Position numbers and translations under genes: made by a program | In this document: positions 22,156-33,000 of the stretch, in pieces | Layout: each line of letters opens with the position of its first letter | Position numbering within the stretch: position 1 is the first letter of the stretch | The notes under the pieces: generated by a model | Seen by the model: only the letters and a program-made list of their open reading frames with translations | The model's database searches: none | Told to the model about the DNA's origin: nothing | NCBI GenBank assembly: GCA_036365455.1 | Contig: JAWQUS010000022.1 | Span: forward strand, 8,556,001 to 8,620,000 | DNA length: 64,000 bases | Source: Macrosoma leucophasiata | Taxonomy: Eukaryota; Arthropoda; Insecta; Lepidoptera; Hedylidae | Reading direction: 5' to 3'

Positions 22156-22473
22156 AAGCGTTTAGTACTTCTCGATAATTATGAATCTCAAAAGTAATGA
22201 GCTTCGTATTTTATTAAATGCACATTTAAAAAACCTGTTTTAACATTCATTTGGTAAAAAAGAACACAGTGTAATAAAAATATAACTATACTTAGTTAAA
22301 TTAATAGTAGGTACCTACCTTTTATAAAATATGTTATGATTTTTTGTACCTTCTTTTTTTCAACTTCTGCTACTTATTAAGCAGTCTATCTGCAATATTT
22401 TTACGCATATTTATAATCTAGACAGTGGAGAATATACAAACACTATGTTGTCTATAAAAAATGCTCATGTTAT

Positions 22474-22761
22474 TTATTTATTTTATGTAATGGAAGTGGC
22501 TAACAAGCATGCAGTTCACATTGATGTTAAGTGACGACTGCAGCCTATAGACACCCACATGAAGACCAAGGTCAAAATGCAGATGAGTTACCACTCTTGA
22601 GGGCTAAGGTGTTATGCCTCTGTGCCGAAAATTACAGGGCCGTACATTACCACCTGACTGGAATACGATAGTGTTGAACACTACCATTTAGCGGCAAGTA
22701 AATTAGGTAATGCGGTGGTGCCTACGCCCGCGAGTTTCGTCACTGGAGCTCTACCACCAGT
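22474..22761 (-). repeat. Family A repeat, copy 10
   Basis: Full length; boundary CTCTACCACCAGT exact. Confidence 0.85.
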
Positions 22762-22763
22762 AG

Positions 22764-22954
22764 AGTTTGTGTGAGTGTGCCGTTTTGAACGTTTTGTACG
22801 TAGTTTCCATACTGTTCGTATTTGTACTGTGTGTAGTTAGGGAGTTAGGCTGACCGGGCCGCTCCGATCGCCCTAATTAGGGCCCTAACTCCCTAAATGT
22901 TATTACACTACCCTAACCCTTGCTATCGTACCCTAAATACCGTGCCGTGTAATA
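22764..22954. mobile_element. Family U element, copy 3
   Basis: Inverse of 4374-4556. Terminal CCGTGCCGTGTAATA is intact. Confidence 0.62.
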
Positions 22955-23029
22955 AGTCCATTAGGCGGTCGCCCCCCTAGGCGACAGGCGGAAGAACACT
23001 TGTACTTGTACTTTGACAGAGGGGATAGC

Positions 23030-23255
23030 CTGCATATGGCCACTCTCCCCCATACCATATTCCTCCGAAACGGCTGGACCGATTCTCATGAAATTTTGTG
23101 TGCCTATTGTATAGTTCTGAGAATCGGACAACATCTATTTTTATACCCCTAAATGATATGGGTGATTCTCCACAAACATTTTTCTCGATTTTTTGGACAT
23201 TCAATTTTTTATAGCAATATGGCGATACGAAGTTCGTCGGGGCAGCTAGTAAAGG
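23030..23255 (+). repeat. Helitron-like fragment
   Basis: The phrase GGCTGGACCGATTCTCATGA, typical of the lepidopteran Lep1 family, and an end in GGGGCAGCTAGT (CTAG-type Helitron 3' end). Confidence 0.55.
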
Positions 23256-23278
23256 TATAAAATGTATCTTTAGGGATT

Positions 23279-23523
23279 TTTTTTATGTAATGGAAGTGGC
23301 AAACAAGCATGCATTTCACATTGATGTTAAGTGATGACTGCAGCTTATACACCCACACAAATATCAAGGTCAAAATGCAGATGTGTTACCACTCCTGAGG
23401 CCTAAGGTGACATTACCACCAGACCGGAACACGATAGTGCTGAACCTACCATTTAACGGCAAGTATATTAGGTAATGCGGTGGTGCCTTCGCCGAGCTCC
23501 GTCACTGGAGCTCTACCACCAGT
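23279..23523 (-). repeat. Family A repeat, copy 11, internally deleted
   Basis: Both ends are present. A deletion removes the TTATGCCTCTGTGCCGG block. Confidence 0.82.
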
Positions 23524-23782
23524 AAAAAAGAAGATAAAAACTAACTGTACCTGCACGGTTACGTCTTCGCCAAATACGTAAAACATAAATACGAGTAGCA
23601 TAAATAAAATAAATCATAAAACCAATCGGCAGTCATTTAAAATTGCTATGAAATAACTATAAATTTTATGATATATTGTTAAAGATTTTACACAATCTTA
23701 AATGGAGACGATTGTATTCGTTGGGACAAAGAAACGTTTTGTATTCAGAATTGTCCTTTGTAGTAGTTTCCTGTTAAGATTT

Positions 23783-23962
23783 TACATAATAACGTAACTT
23801 CACGCCTGTAGTCCCCGAAGAGGTAGGCAGAGCAATGGCGGACTGGCGGACTTGGACTTGGACTGGGCATTTGGAGGCCCAGAGTGCCATTATTTTAGCA
23901 GAAAAAAAAGTTTCTACGAAATCACCTATTTTTTTCTTTTCTCATGTATAGGTATATATTTA
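23783..23962 (+). repeat. Duplicated segment BB, copy 1
   Basis: Starts with a C-tail-like ACTTCACGCCTGTAGTCCC and contains GGACTTGGACTTGGACTGGG. Repeated at 24356-24577 and, modified, at 24954-25215. Confidence 0.7.
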
Positions 23963-23984
23963 TTTATTGAAATAAAACTATTTT

Positions 23985-24345
23985 TACGGATTTATCTCGC
24001 GTATATTAAACCAAAATTATTTTTAAAATCAACCCGACGTTTCGGTCGCTTTTCAGCTTCCGTGGTCCCGGGCAGACTGAGGTGACATTTGTCTGACAGA
24101 AGTTTGAAAAAATTATATGTAGCTACCTCCATCGATTTCGTAAACGCCTTGCGTAGCGTTCAGGATTAACACAATAATTACTTATGGTAACTTGAGGTCT
24201 TGCAGACTGCTGCGGCTGGGATTTAATCTTGCTAAGTATGGGATCCCATGATGTTGATAATCGCCATCCATCTTCTCTATTGAAATTTGGGTGTTTTTTA
24301 ATTTCAATAGCCTCGCGTACCATTCGTGGAATGGGTTTGTGTTCT
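23985..24345 (-). pseudogene. Penelope-like element, C-terminal GIY-YIG remnant
   Basis: The minus strand encodes MVREAIEIKKHPNFNRED and, near the end, NPERYARRLRNR, the C-terminus typical of Penelope GIY-YIG proteins. Compare [14 protein letters not shown] at 37357-37398. The rest of the reading frame is absent. Downstream noncoding sequence (GGAAGCTGAAAAGCGACC) matches the fragments at 2.7 and 5.2 kb. Confidence 0.7.
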
Positions 24346-24355
24346 CTAGCGAGTA

Positions 24356-24577
24356 GTAGTTTCCTGTTAAGATTTTACATAATAACGTAACTTCACACCT
24401 GTGGGACTACAGGCGTGAAGTTACGTTTTACGAAGAGGTAGGCAGAGCAATGACGGACTGGCGGACTTGGACTTGGACTGGGCATTTGGAGGCCCAGAGT
24501 GCTATTATTTTAGCAAAAAAAAAGTTTCTACGAAATGACCTATTTTTTTCTTTTCTCATGTATAGGTATATATTTAT
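24356..24577 (+). repeat. Duplicated segment BB, copy 2
   Basis: Nearly identical to copy 1, but the CCTGT region has been replaced by a short inverted duplication around CACCTGTGGGACTACAGGCG. Confidence 0.7.
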
Positions 24578-24645
24578 TTTCCATTTATTTTAATAAGATT
24601 TGTTTGTGTCCGTGCTGTATGTCTAAATAAATGGTCTGTTATAGG

Positions 24646-24953
24646 CATAGAGCAACTCGGCCCACCGGTCGCGGCATTTGAATTCTCTTTGGTCGCAGCG
24701 GACTGGAGGGGAGTAGCCATAGTGTGTATTACCGATGCAAAACTGTCTGTCATTTTTTGCGGGGGGAAATGCGTGCGACGCACACGCACACTACAAAAAT
24801 CGTCTACGATACTCACACCTTGACTTTCACAAAATACAGAAACAATTTCACACACACATTTAAACATCTAGGCAGGTATGGGCCCATTTGGGCTTGTACT
24901 TTGACAGAGGGGAAAGCCTGCATTTGGCTACTCCCCTCCGGTGTTGCTCTATG
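24646..24953. mobile_element. Family K element, copy 3
   Basis: CATAGAGCAACTCGGCCC and TTGCTCTATG ends. It has a short insertion in the left arm. No target duplication is visible. Confidence 0.75.
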
Positions 24954-25215
24954 TAATAACGTAACTTAACGCCTGTAATCCCCGATGAGGTAGGCAGAGG
25001 AATGGCGGACTAAGGGCATTTGGAGGCTCAGAGTGCCACTGAAGTTGGCATTTTGCGAATTTGGCTTTTCGGGAATTTGGCGTTTTGAGAAGATGGCATT
25101 TTGAGATGTTGTCTTTTTGCGAGCGGTTGGCATTTTGCGAAGTTGGCATTCTGAGATGATACGCTATTTTTGCAGATAAAGAAAGTTTCTACAAAATCAT
25201 ATTTTTTTTAATGTT
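24954..25215 (+). repeat. Segment BB, copy 3, with TTGGCATTTTG array
   Basis: Starts like the other BB copies. From 25036 to 25165 it carries a degenerate 15-20 bp tandem array (TTGGCATTTTGCGAA-like) not found in copies 1 and 2. Confidence 0.65.
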
Positions 25216-25465
25216 TAAGTACATAATTATATGAGTTGGTTGTTAATTGTTTTCCATTTATTTTATTTTGTTTGTTTATGTCTCCGTGCTGTCTGTCTAA
25301 ATAAATTGTTTATTTATTTTGTATTATAATTGTTTCTTCCTTTTAAATGTCATCCTGCCAAAACAGTTTATTCCAATAGATATTTCTGCGGAAAAATTTC
25401 CTCACGAAATTAAGCCAAAAAAGAAAGACCCGGAGGCCTAGTATCGGACTGGTCGTGTGTCTGGG

Positions 25466-25569
25466 CATAGAGCAACACGGGAGAAGTAGCCATATTCAGG
25501 CTTTCCCCTCTGTCAAAGTACAAGCCCAAGTGGGCTCGAGATGTTTAAATGTGTGTGTGAAATTGTTTA
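25466..25569 (+). mobile_element. Family K fragment, copy 4
   Basis: Left end CATAGAGCAACACGG joined directly to the middle, and truncated by A copy 12. Confidence 0.65.
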
Positions 25570-25573
25570 ATTT

Positions 25574-25738
25574 GATTTTTTATGTTATAAGAGTGGCAAA
25601 GAAGCATGCTGTTCACATTGATATTAAGTGATGACTGCAGCCTATAGGCATCAACACAAAGATAATTTAAATACAGATGCGTTACCACTTCTGAAGCCTA
25701 TGGTGTTATTCCTCTGTGCCGGAAATTACAGGGCCGTA
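25574..25738 (-). repeat. Family A repeat, copy 12 (3' half)
   Basis: Tail half only, to CAGGGCCGTACT. Confidence 0.7.
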
Positions 25739-25774
25739 CTAACTTTAACAAATATCGTGTTGCAAACCAGGCTT

Positions 25775-26085
25775 AGTATGACAAGAGTAGTACTACATAT
25801 AGAATGGACTCTTCGACGTCCCGCCCAATTTCCCCGCCTCACCAATCACCCCCCCTCGAGAGGCAGTTGAATAAACTTCAACAGCCTCACTGTTGCGAGC
25901 GGTCTTTTTTATGTTAATTTCGTCACGTTGTCAGTGCAACTTATTTCACGATTGTTTAAGGTATTACCTTATTACCCTACGTGCTACATTTCTGTGTGCG
26001 CGTGTACTGATTGATGTCTGTGTAATAGGTAACCAGAATAAGCGTTCGGATGGAATTTTAGCCGAGTGTCAGGGGTGAGCCTTTT
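25775..26085 (+). repeat. Family Q repeat
   Basis: GAATGGACTCTTCGACGTCC onward. Its inverse forms most of 50240-50530. Confidence 0.55.
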
Positions 26086-26136
26086 CTTAGCGATATTTAA
26101 AATCGTATTTTGAGCTACCCCTGACCTTCTAACACG

Positions 26137-26429
26137 TCATTTTTTTTTTTTTTGTTTTAAAAGTTGCAAACAAGCATACAGTTCACATTGATGTTAAGTG
26201 ATGACTGCAGCCTATAGACACCCACGCAATGACCAGAGGTAAAAATGCAGAGGCGTTACCACTCCCGAGGCCTAAGGTGTTATGCCTCTGTGCCGGAAAT
26301 TACAGGGCCGTACATTACCACCTGACCGGAACACGATAGTGCTGAACACTACCATTTAGCGGCAAGTATATTAGGTAATGCGGTGGTGCCTACGCCCGCG
26401 AGCTCCGTCACTGGAGCTCTACCACCAGT
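26137..26429 (-). repeat. Family A repeat, copy 13
   Basis: Full length; T-run at left, CTCTACCACCAGT at right. Confidence 0.85.
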
Positions 26430-26625
26430 ACAGTCATTAAGGCAATACTAGAAATCATAATCATTTGAATCTTAAAATTAAACACAAATAATAATAAAAA
26501 TAAACTTTATTTGTACAAAAATCTTATTTTAATATTTACAAGAGTTAATAACAGCCATAATATTACATTCTTACTAAGTTTATAACAAATATAACAAAAC
26601 TTAATAATGGAACTACACTCTACTA

Positions 26626-26717
26626 AGCCTGGGTTGCAACACGATATTTATTAAAGCTATTGTAACATTTCATATGTCATTTAATTTAACAAATATATTG
26701 GCGCAACCCAGGCTTAA
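26626..26717. mobile_element. Short MITE in the presumed GABPA 3' UTR
   Basis: TAAGCCTGGGTTGCAAC on the left is matched by GGCGCAACCCAGGCTTA on the right, 92 bp in all. Related sequence lies at 25740 and 49710. On the minus strand it contains AATAAA (26647-26652). Confidence 0.6.
26647..26652 (-). terminator. Candidate GABPA poly(A) signal
   Basis: AATAAA on the minus strand, about 270 nt beyond the GABPA stop. A second AATAAA lies at 26506-26511. Which is used cannot be seen. Confidence 0.4.
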
Positions 26718-26721
26718 GATT

Positions 26722-26895
26722 TTTTTAGCTTAATTGGTAAAGCGATCAGTGATTATTTTTTACAATTTTTGAATTCTTGTCGATCTCAACCGTCGGAAGG
26801 TTTCCCACTAGTACACATTATATATTTTTAGCTTAATTGGTTAAGCGATCAGGGAAGATTTGATGTAATTTTGAATTGTTGTCGATGTTGAATGA
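26722..26895 (+). repeat. Two degenerate tRNA-like heads in tandem
   Basis: TTTTTAGCTTAATTGGT(T)AAGCGATCAG occurs at about 26722 and 26826, resembling a tRNA D-arm. No complete clover leaf can be drawn. Probably SINE remnants. Confidence 0.35.
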
Positions 26896-26922
26896 TTTTT
26901 CCATAACTATTCGATATTCATT

Positions 26923-27025
26923 TCAATGTTCCGTTGACTCGTGCACTTCTTTCACCAACTCCGCCAGTTCGTCGGCCGCATAACCCAGCAGTTGTCGGAG
27001 ATCACAAACGAACTTGTAGACGAAT
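26923..27025 (-). CDS. GABPA: GABPA coding exon 11, C-terminus
   Basis: Encodes [20 protein letters not shown] and ends ESTEH before TGA (26923-26925). Acceptor GTGTTACAG. The C-terminal helices fit the GABP beta interface of the family. Confidence 0.93.
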
Positions 27026-30000
27026 CTGTAACACAATATATAACGGACCGTTTAGAAATAGGTTCGCATGAGGGGTCTCGCTAACCGTGACCATTGATGA
27101 AACATACACATAAAAACATGTTACAATTCATGTTTCTTGACAATGTATCGTATTCTGATAGCAACAAGTTTTATCAATAAAAAGTCTTGGAAAAAAAAAA
27201 GAATCTACCACCAAATGGTAGTGTTGGGCACTATCGTGTTCCGGTTAGATGGTAATGTATAGCCCGGTTTTAACTGTCACAGAGACATGACAACATAGAT
27301 CTCAGGGGTGGCAACGCATCAGCATTTTGAACTCTGGTTTTTGTGTAGATGTCTATAGGCTGCAGTCATCACTTAACATCAATGTAAACTGCAAGCTTGT
27401 CTGCTTTTTAAAAAAAAAAAAAAAACAAAACGGATTGCACTTCGGAAGTGCCAGCAGAAGTGAAAACTTGAATATTAACATTTTATCATTTTTGACCACC
27501 ACGATCACCATAGCTGACAACACCACCACCACCACCACCACCACCACAATGACAGCTGTCATGTTTCTGTTTGTTTTACGTATTTAGGGCCACGTTTAGT
27601 GACGCGAATTTAATTTTTTAGCCATTACAAAACGTGGCAAGCCGCCGCTAAATATGTTTTCACTTCAAAAAATATGTATGTATGTATGTATCTTCACGCC
27701 AGGTCCCTAACGGGTTAGGCAGAGAGTGTAGAGCGCCAGATATCCCGGTTCTGACAAACCTCTCGTGCCTCGTCTACTTTCAAAAAATATACTTACCGTT
27801 TCCCCGTGACTTTGGCGATCATATCTCCATCGTAGTAGTAGCGAAGTGCACGTGATAACTTCTCGTAGTTCATGGCGGGTTTGTGTTTCCTTGCACCCCA
27901 CAATCTTGCCACCTTTTCTGGCTCCAGTAATTTGAATTCCCCTTCTGTGCCTGCGTAGAAAGTTTTAATATTAAGAAAAGGAGAGCCTTTATGCTATGGA
28001 CGTTCACATTATCTGATTTTGATGATTATCTGTAAGTTGTGTAGATCAAAGCTTTCATTCAAAAGACCTTCTGTGGTACTGAGTTTCTTTGGTAGCGGAG
28101 TTCTTCTCAATAGTGATTACACTCTGGAGGTCATTTGGAACTCTGGTGAATAATTTTCCCTTTTCTTCACATCTAGTTAATGGAACGAAGGAATTGAAAT
28201 ATTTTGATTACAGTTTTACTGTAAGTTGTTTCATTCTAATTTTAATTTACTATTAGGTATAGGTGTTTTCCTTTAAAATAAAAGTTATTCACTGTAGGTA
28301 AATTTTGTTTTCTTATGATCTTTATAAGGAGCTATCAAAGGTATATTCGAAATAAAAACATTTACTATCCTTCAATAAAACGTGATAACCATACCAAAGT
28401 AAATCATCCAATGCCTCACTAAGTTAAACCCAATTTATCACAAGACTGGATCTTTAAGAAGGGTTTTGGCAGATCAAGGTTTCGGAGGAAGACAAAGATA
28501 AAACAGCATTTATATTACCATATATAATGGAATTCCCAAATTAAGATATATATATATATTTTTGTATGCAATGGAAGTGTAAACAAGCGTGCAGTTCACA
28601 TTGATGTTAAGTGATGACTGCAGCCTATAGACACCCACACAAAGACAAAGGTCAAAATGCGGATGCGTTACCACTCCTGAGGCCTAAGGTGTTATGCCTC
28701 TGTGCCGGAAATTACAGGGCCGTACATTACCACCTAACCGGAACACGATAGTGCTGAGCACTACCATTTAGCGGCAAGTATATTAGGTAATGCGGTGGTG
28801 CCTACGCCCGCGAGCTCCGTCACTGAAGCTCTACCACCAGTAAAATGTCATTTGGCTTATTAAATGCACCGACCACTTACCCAAGGTCGATTGATGATAT
28901 TAAAGCTGTTTTGCAATATGTATATATAAATTAGCGTATTTAGATGATTTGATAATAATGTCACCAAAGTATAGCGTAACGACGCGGTTTAAAATAATAG
29001 GTTGGGGAAAAAGTCTTTTCGCATTATAGTATGTATGAACTTGTAATAAAATCTCTTTGGCTGTAGTATTTGTATCTGGCTGGTTTTGGTACCATTGAAA
29101 GTTAAAATTTTAAAAAACATAATTCCAAATTCAAATTAGGCAAATGTGTGATTTTCATTTGTTTTTCGTACTGTCCAGATGAGTGAATCTAATGAAGAAA
29201 TTCGATACATTTTAAAATTTTACTACAAAAAAGGTAAAAATGCAACGCTAGCCGCGAAAAAAATTTGCGATGTTTATGGACCTAGTGCAGTGTCTGTGAG
29301 AGTAGCACAAATTTGGTTTAAGCGTTTTCAATCCGGAAATTTTGATGTCAAAGATGCACCTCGCTCTGGTCGCCCTATTACGGATAAAATGGATGCCATT
29401 TTTGAAAAAGTGGAGCAAGATCGACATATCAGTCAGTAGTTACGACGTAGCTGAAGAACTGAGAATTAATCACAAAACAGTTTTGGCGCATTTGAAAAAA
29501 GCTGGGTACAAAAAAAAGCTCGATATTTGAGTACCTCACCAGCTCACTGAAAGAAACCTAATGAACCGTGTACTCTTTGTGATTCTTTATTACGACGTAA
29601 TGAAACCGAATCATTTTTGAAGAAGCTGATAACTGGTGACGAAAAGTGGATCACGTACGACAAGAACGTGCGAAAAAGGTCGTGGTCAAAGGCCGGTCAG
29701 GCTTCACAGACTGTGGCGAAACCCGGGTTAACTCGCAATAAGGTGATGTTGTGTGTGTGGTGGGATTGGAAGGGCATTATTCATTATGAGCTATTACCAC
29801 CAGGCAGGACTATCGATTCTGAACTCTACTGCGGACAACTGATGAGATTAAAGCAAGAAGTTGAGAGAAAGCGGCCGGAATTGATCAACAGAAGGGGTGT
29901 GGTGTTTCATCACGATAACGCTAGACCTCACACATCTATAGCCACTCAGCAAAATTAAGAGAGTTTGGCTGGGAGGTGTTAATGCATCCGCCGTATAGTC

Positions 30001-33000
30001 CTGACCTTGCACCTTCAGATTTCCACCTGTTTCGGTCTCTTCAGAATTCTTTATGCAATGTTAGGTTAACATCACGAGAGGACTGCCAAATCCACTTGTC
30101 GCGGTATTTTGATGAGAAGTCCCAAAATTTTTATAGCAATGGGATCATGTCCCTACCTACAAGATGGCAAAAGGTTATCGAACAAAATGGTACATACATA
30201 CTTTAGTTAAATTTAAATAAACTATATTAAAAAATGTTTTGCATTATCTTAAAAAATGCGAAGAAACTTTTTCCCAACCTAATATGTGATGTGTATTAAA
30301 AGTAATAAGGTGATCAATGTTTGTAAAGCCCACACCGCCTAGGGCCTCACGATGGAAAGGGCCTCGCGCTCTAAACAGAGTATATCCATAACTGTATCTT
30401 TCGGCAGAAAGTAATTGGCCGCCTTATATCAAGAGTCTCGCAAAATATGCTTACTATCTTGCCCACGTTGAGTTTCAAGTCAAGCGCCGCCACTGCCTGA
30501 AAGATTTGATTAAAGTCACGGAGCTAAATGCTCAAAGAAAACGTTTGAAAAATTGGTTGTCTGTTTAAGTCGGTTTACGGACGATAAAAATATGCGTAAC
30601 AAGCCGAACGCTTAGGCAGAGAATATGTAATAATACTACGTATAGAATGGACACTTCGACGTCCCGCCCGATTTGCACACATACACAACCCCTTCCTCTC
30701 TTATGGGCGACGGTTGGTATTTTGTACGTGCTACGCAGAAACCAAATTAAGCGTTTGTATGGAATTTTGGCGGAGTGTCCGCGGTGTGGCTTAGGTTGAT
30801 TGTGCATCATTACCGCTTTATCCACACTCTTACTTGCACAGCCGGTATTCGTCGATTTATACGCTCGACACACGCGGGACGTGACATTTTTTCGTGTGTG
30901 CAACTGGCATTCAATTTAAAAGATGTTATCACGACAAAACACTCACTTACCATGCCACCGTATCAAATCGTAGTACTGGGGACTGGTGAGGAGTTCCAAT
31001 AGAAACTGCCACAGCTGTATCTGTCCGTTGTTCCCGCTCCGGGCGGTTAGCGGGTACACTTCTTCGTCGTCTGGCGGTGTTTTGATCACCTGCATTTTTT
31101 TTAATATAATGAAAGTGGTAAACAAGCATGCAGTTCACATTGATGTTAAGTGATGACTGCAGCCTATCGACACCTACACAAAGGCCAGAGGTCGAAATGC
31201 AGACGCGTTACCACTTCTGAGGCCTAAGGTGTTAATTAAGCCTCTGTGCCGGTAATTACAGGGCCGTACATTACCACATGACCGGATCACGATAGCGCTG
31301 AACACTACCATTTAGCAACAAGCATATTAGGTAATGTGGTGGTGCCTACGCCCGCGAGCGCCGTTATAGCTCTACCACCACTAAAAAATGATGGAATAGA
31401 AAAATTATAAGGATACGACCAGCCAGTTAGCTCACGGGATTCACGGGTTCGATACCCGCACCAGAACAAATATTTGTATGGCCTACAGATATTTGTTTTG
31501 GGTCCGGGTAAATGAGTATGTGTAGCGTGTCAAAAAAATTCTGAAAAACATTTACTGTAATGGGCACTTTGTTACGAATAATAAATGAGGAAATGTAACT
31601 CTCATACAATTTTTACTTCAATTTAGGTTTCATTTGCGCAAACAAACCTGACGTAATCATAATAAACACTCACACTTGCACATAGAAGTGGAGTAAATAG
31701 TCAATTTTCGCCTATTTCGCCTTCGGCAGGATTGATCGCTTTACCAATTAAGCCAAGACCTTTCGTGTTATAATTAAAAAAAAAACAATGATAAAAATTT
31801 AAATATACAACAAATAGTTTTTTTTATGTGTAGTTTTAGTAACGTCACGTCCTAAATATTTGTTACTAGTAACAAATATTTAGGCGTTGGGACGTGACGA
31901 CCCCACCGCCCACTAGCGGATTTTTTTTCTACCGAAAGATAATTCTTTCACTAGTGCAGTCAACAATGGCGGTCAAACCATTCCAATGGGGCGGTTGTAA
32001 GTGCAATAACGCAAGATGGGCAGCAGCGTCCTGCGATAAAACTACCGCCACTGCGATCGCCAATCCGCATGCCAAGCGTGGCGATTATGGCACATCCTCC
32101 CTTAGGCTTTGGTCCAGCAGTGGACATTTTTCGGTTCATATAATGATGATAACAAACATTTAGTTGGTGTTTACTTTTTTTTTTGTAATATAATGGCATT
32201 GCTATTACGCATATTGCCAGTGTCAAGTAAAATGATATTTCGTATTCGCAAGCAGCGTAAAAGTAAGAGTCAGTCGGTCAATTATAAGTCAGTCAGTCAG
32301 AGTCACAGTCAGTAATTCGAGTAAAGCGATGGCTACTTTACAGAAGATTTCAAATGTTTCAAATGTAACTGCCTCAGTAGCGTAGTGGTAGCAGTCCACT
32401 ACTATTAGGATGGAGGTCCTGGGTTCGATTCCCGGGTCGGGGACTATCAGAGATAACGGTTTAAAATCCTTTATCACGCCTGTAATCCCCGAAGGGGTAG
32501 GCAGAGGTAAATGCATGCATTCAATCATACATACAAACACCCACGACTCGCCGGTTACGTTTTGGCCCATGTAACAGGTGGCGAACCTGTTGCCATCTCC
32601 GGGCACATTACCAAACTCCGGGGTACTGGGAAACTTCCAGAAAATGGAAAAATCCCAATAGAAGCAGAGATAAAGGATTTTAAACCGTTATCTCTGATAG
32701 TCCCCGACCCGGGAATCAAACCCAGGACCTCCAGCGCAATAGTAGTGGCCTGCTACCACTACGCTACTGAGGCAGTTACGCTACTTATGGTATAAACAAG
32801 TAAAAAGCTCACAATATTGCAGTACCAATGTTTTATTTTTAAAGAAAAAAATGGAAAGAAAAATATGACTTCAGGCGAGACTCGAACTCGCGACCTACTG
32901 GGAATCTAGTCCAGCCGCTCTTCCAATTGAGCTACTGAAGCCCTGCCCGATTTGTCAAATCTTTCCTTCACATCTATTGCATTGCTTTATGGTAGCAGCA

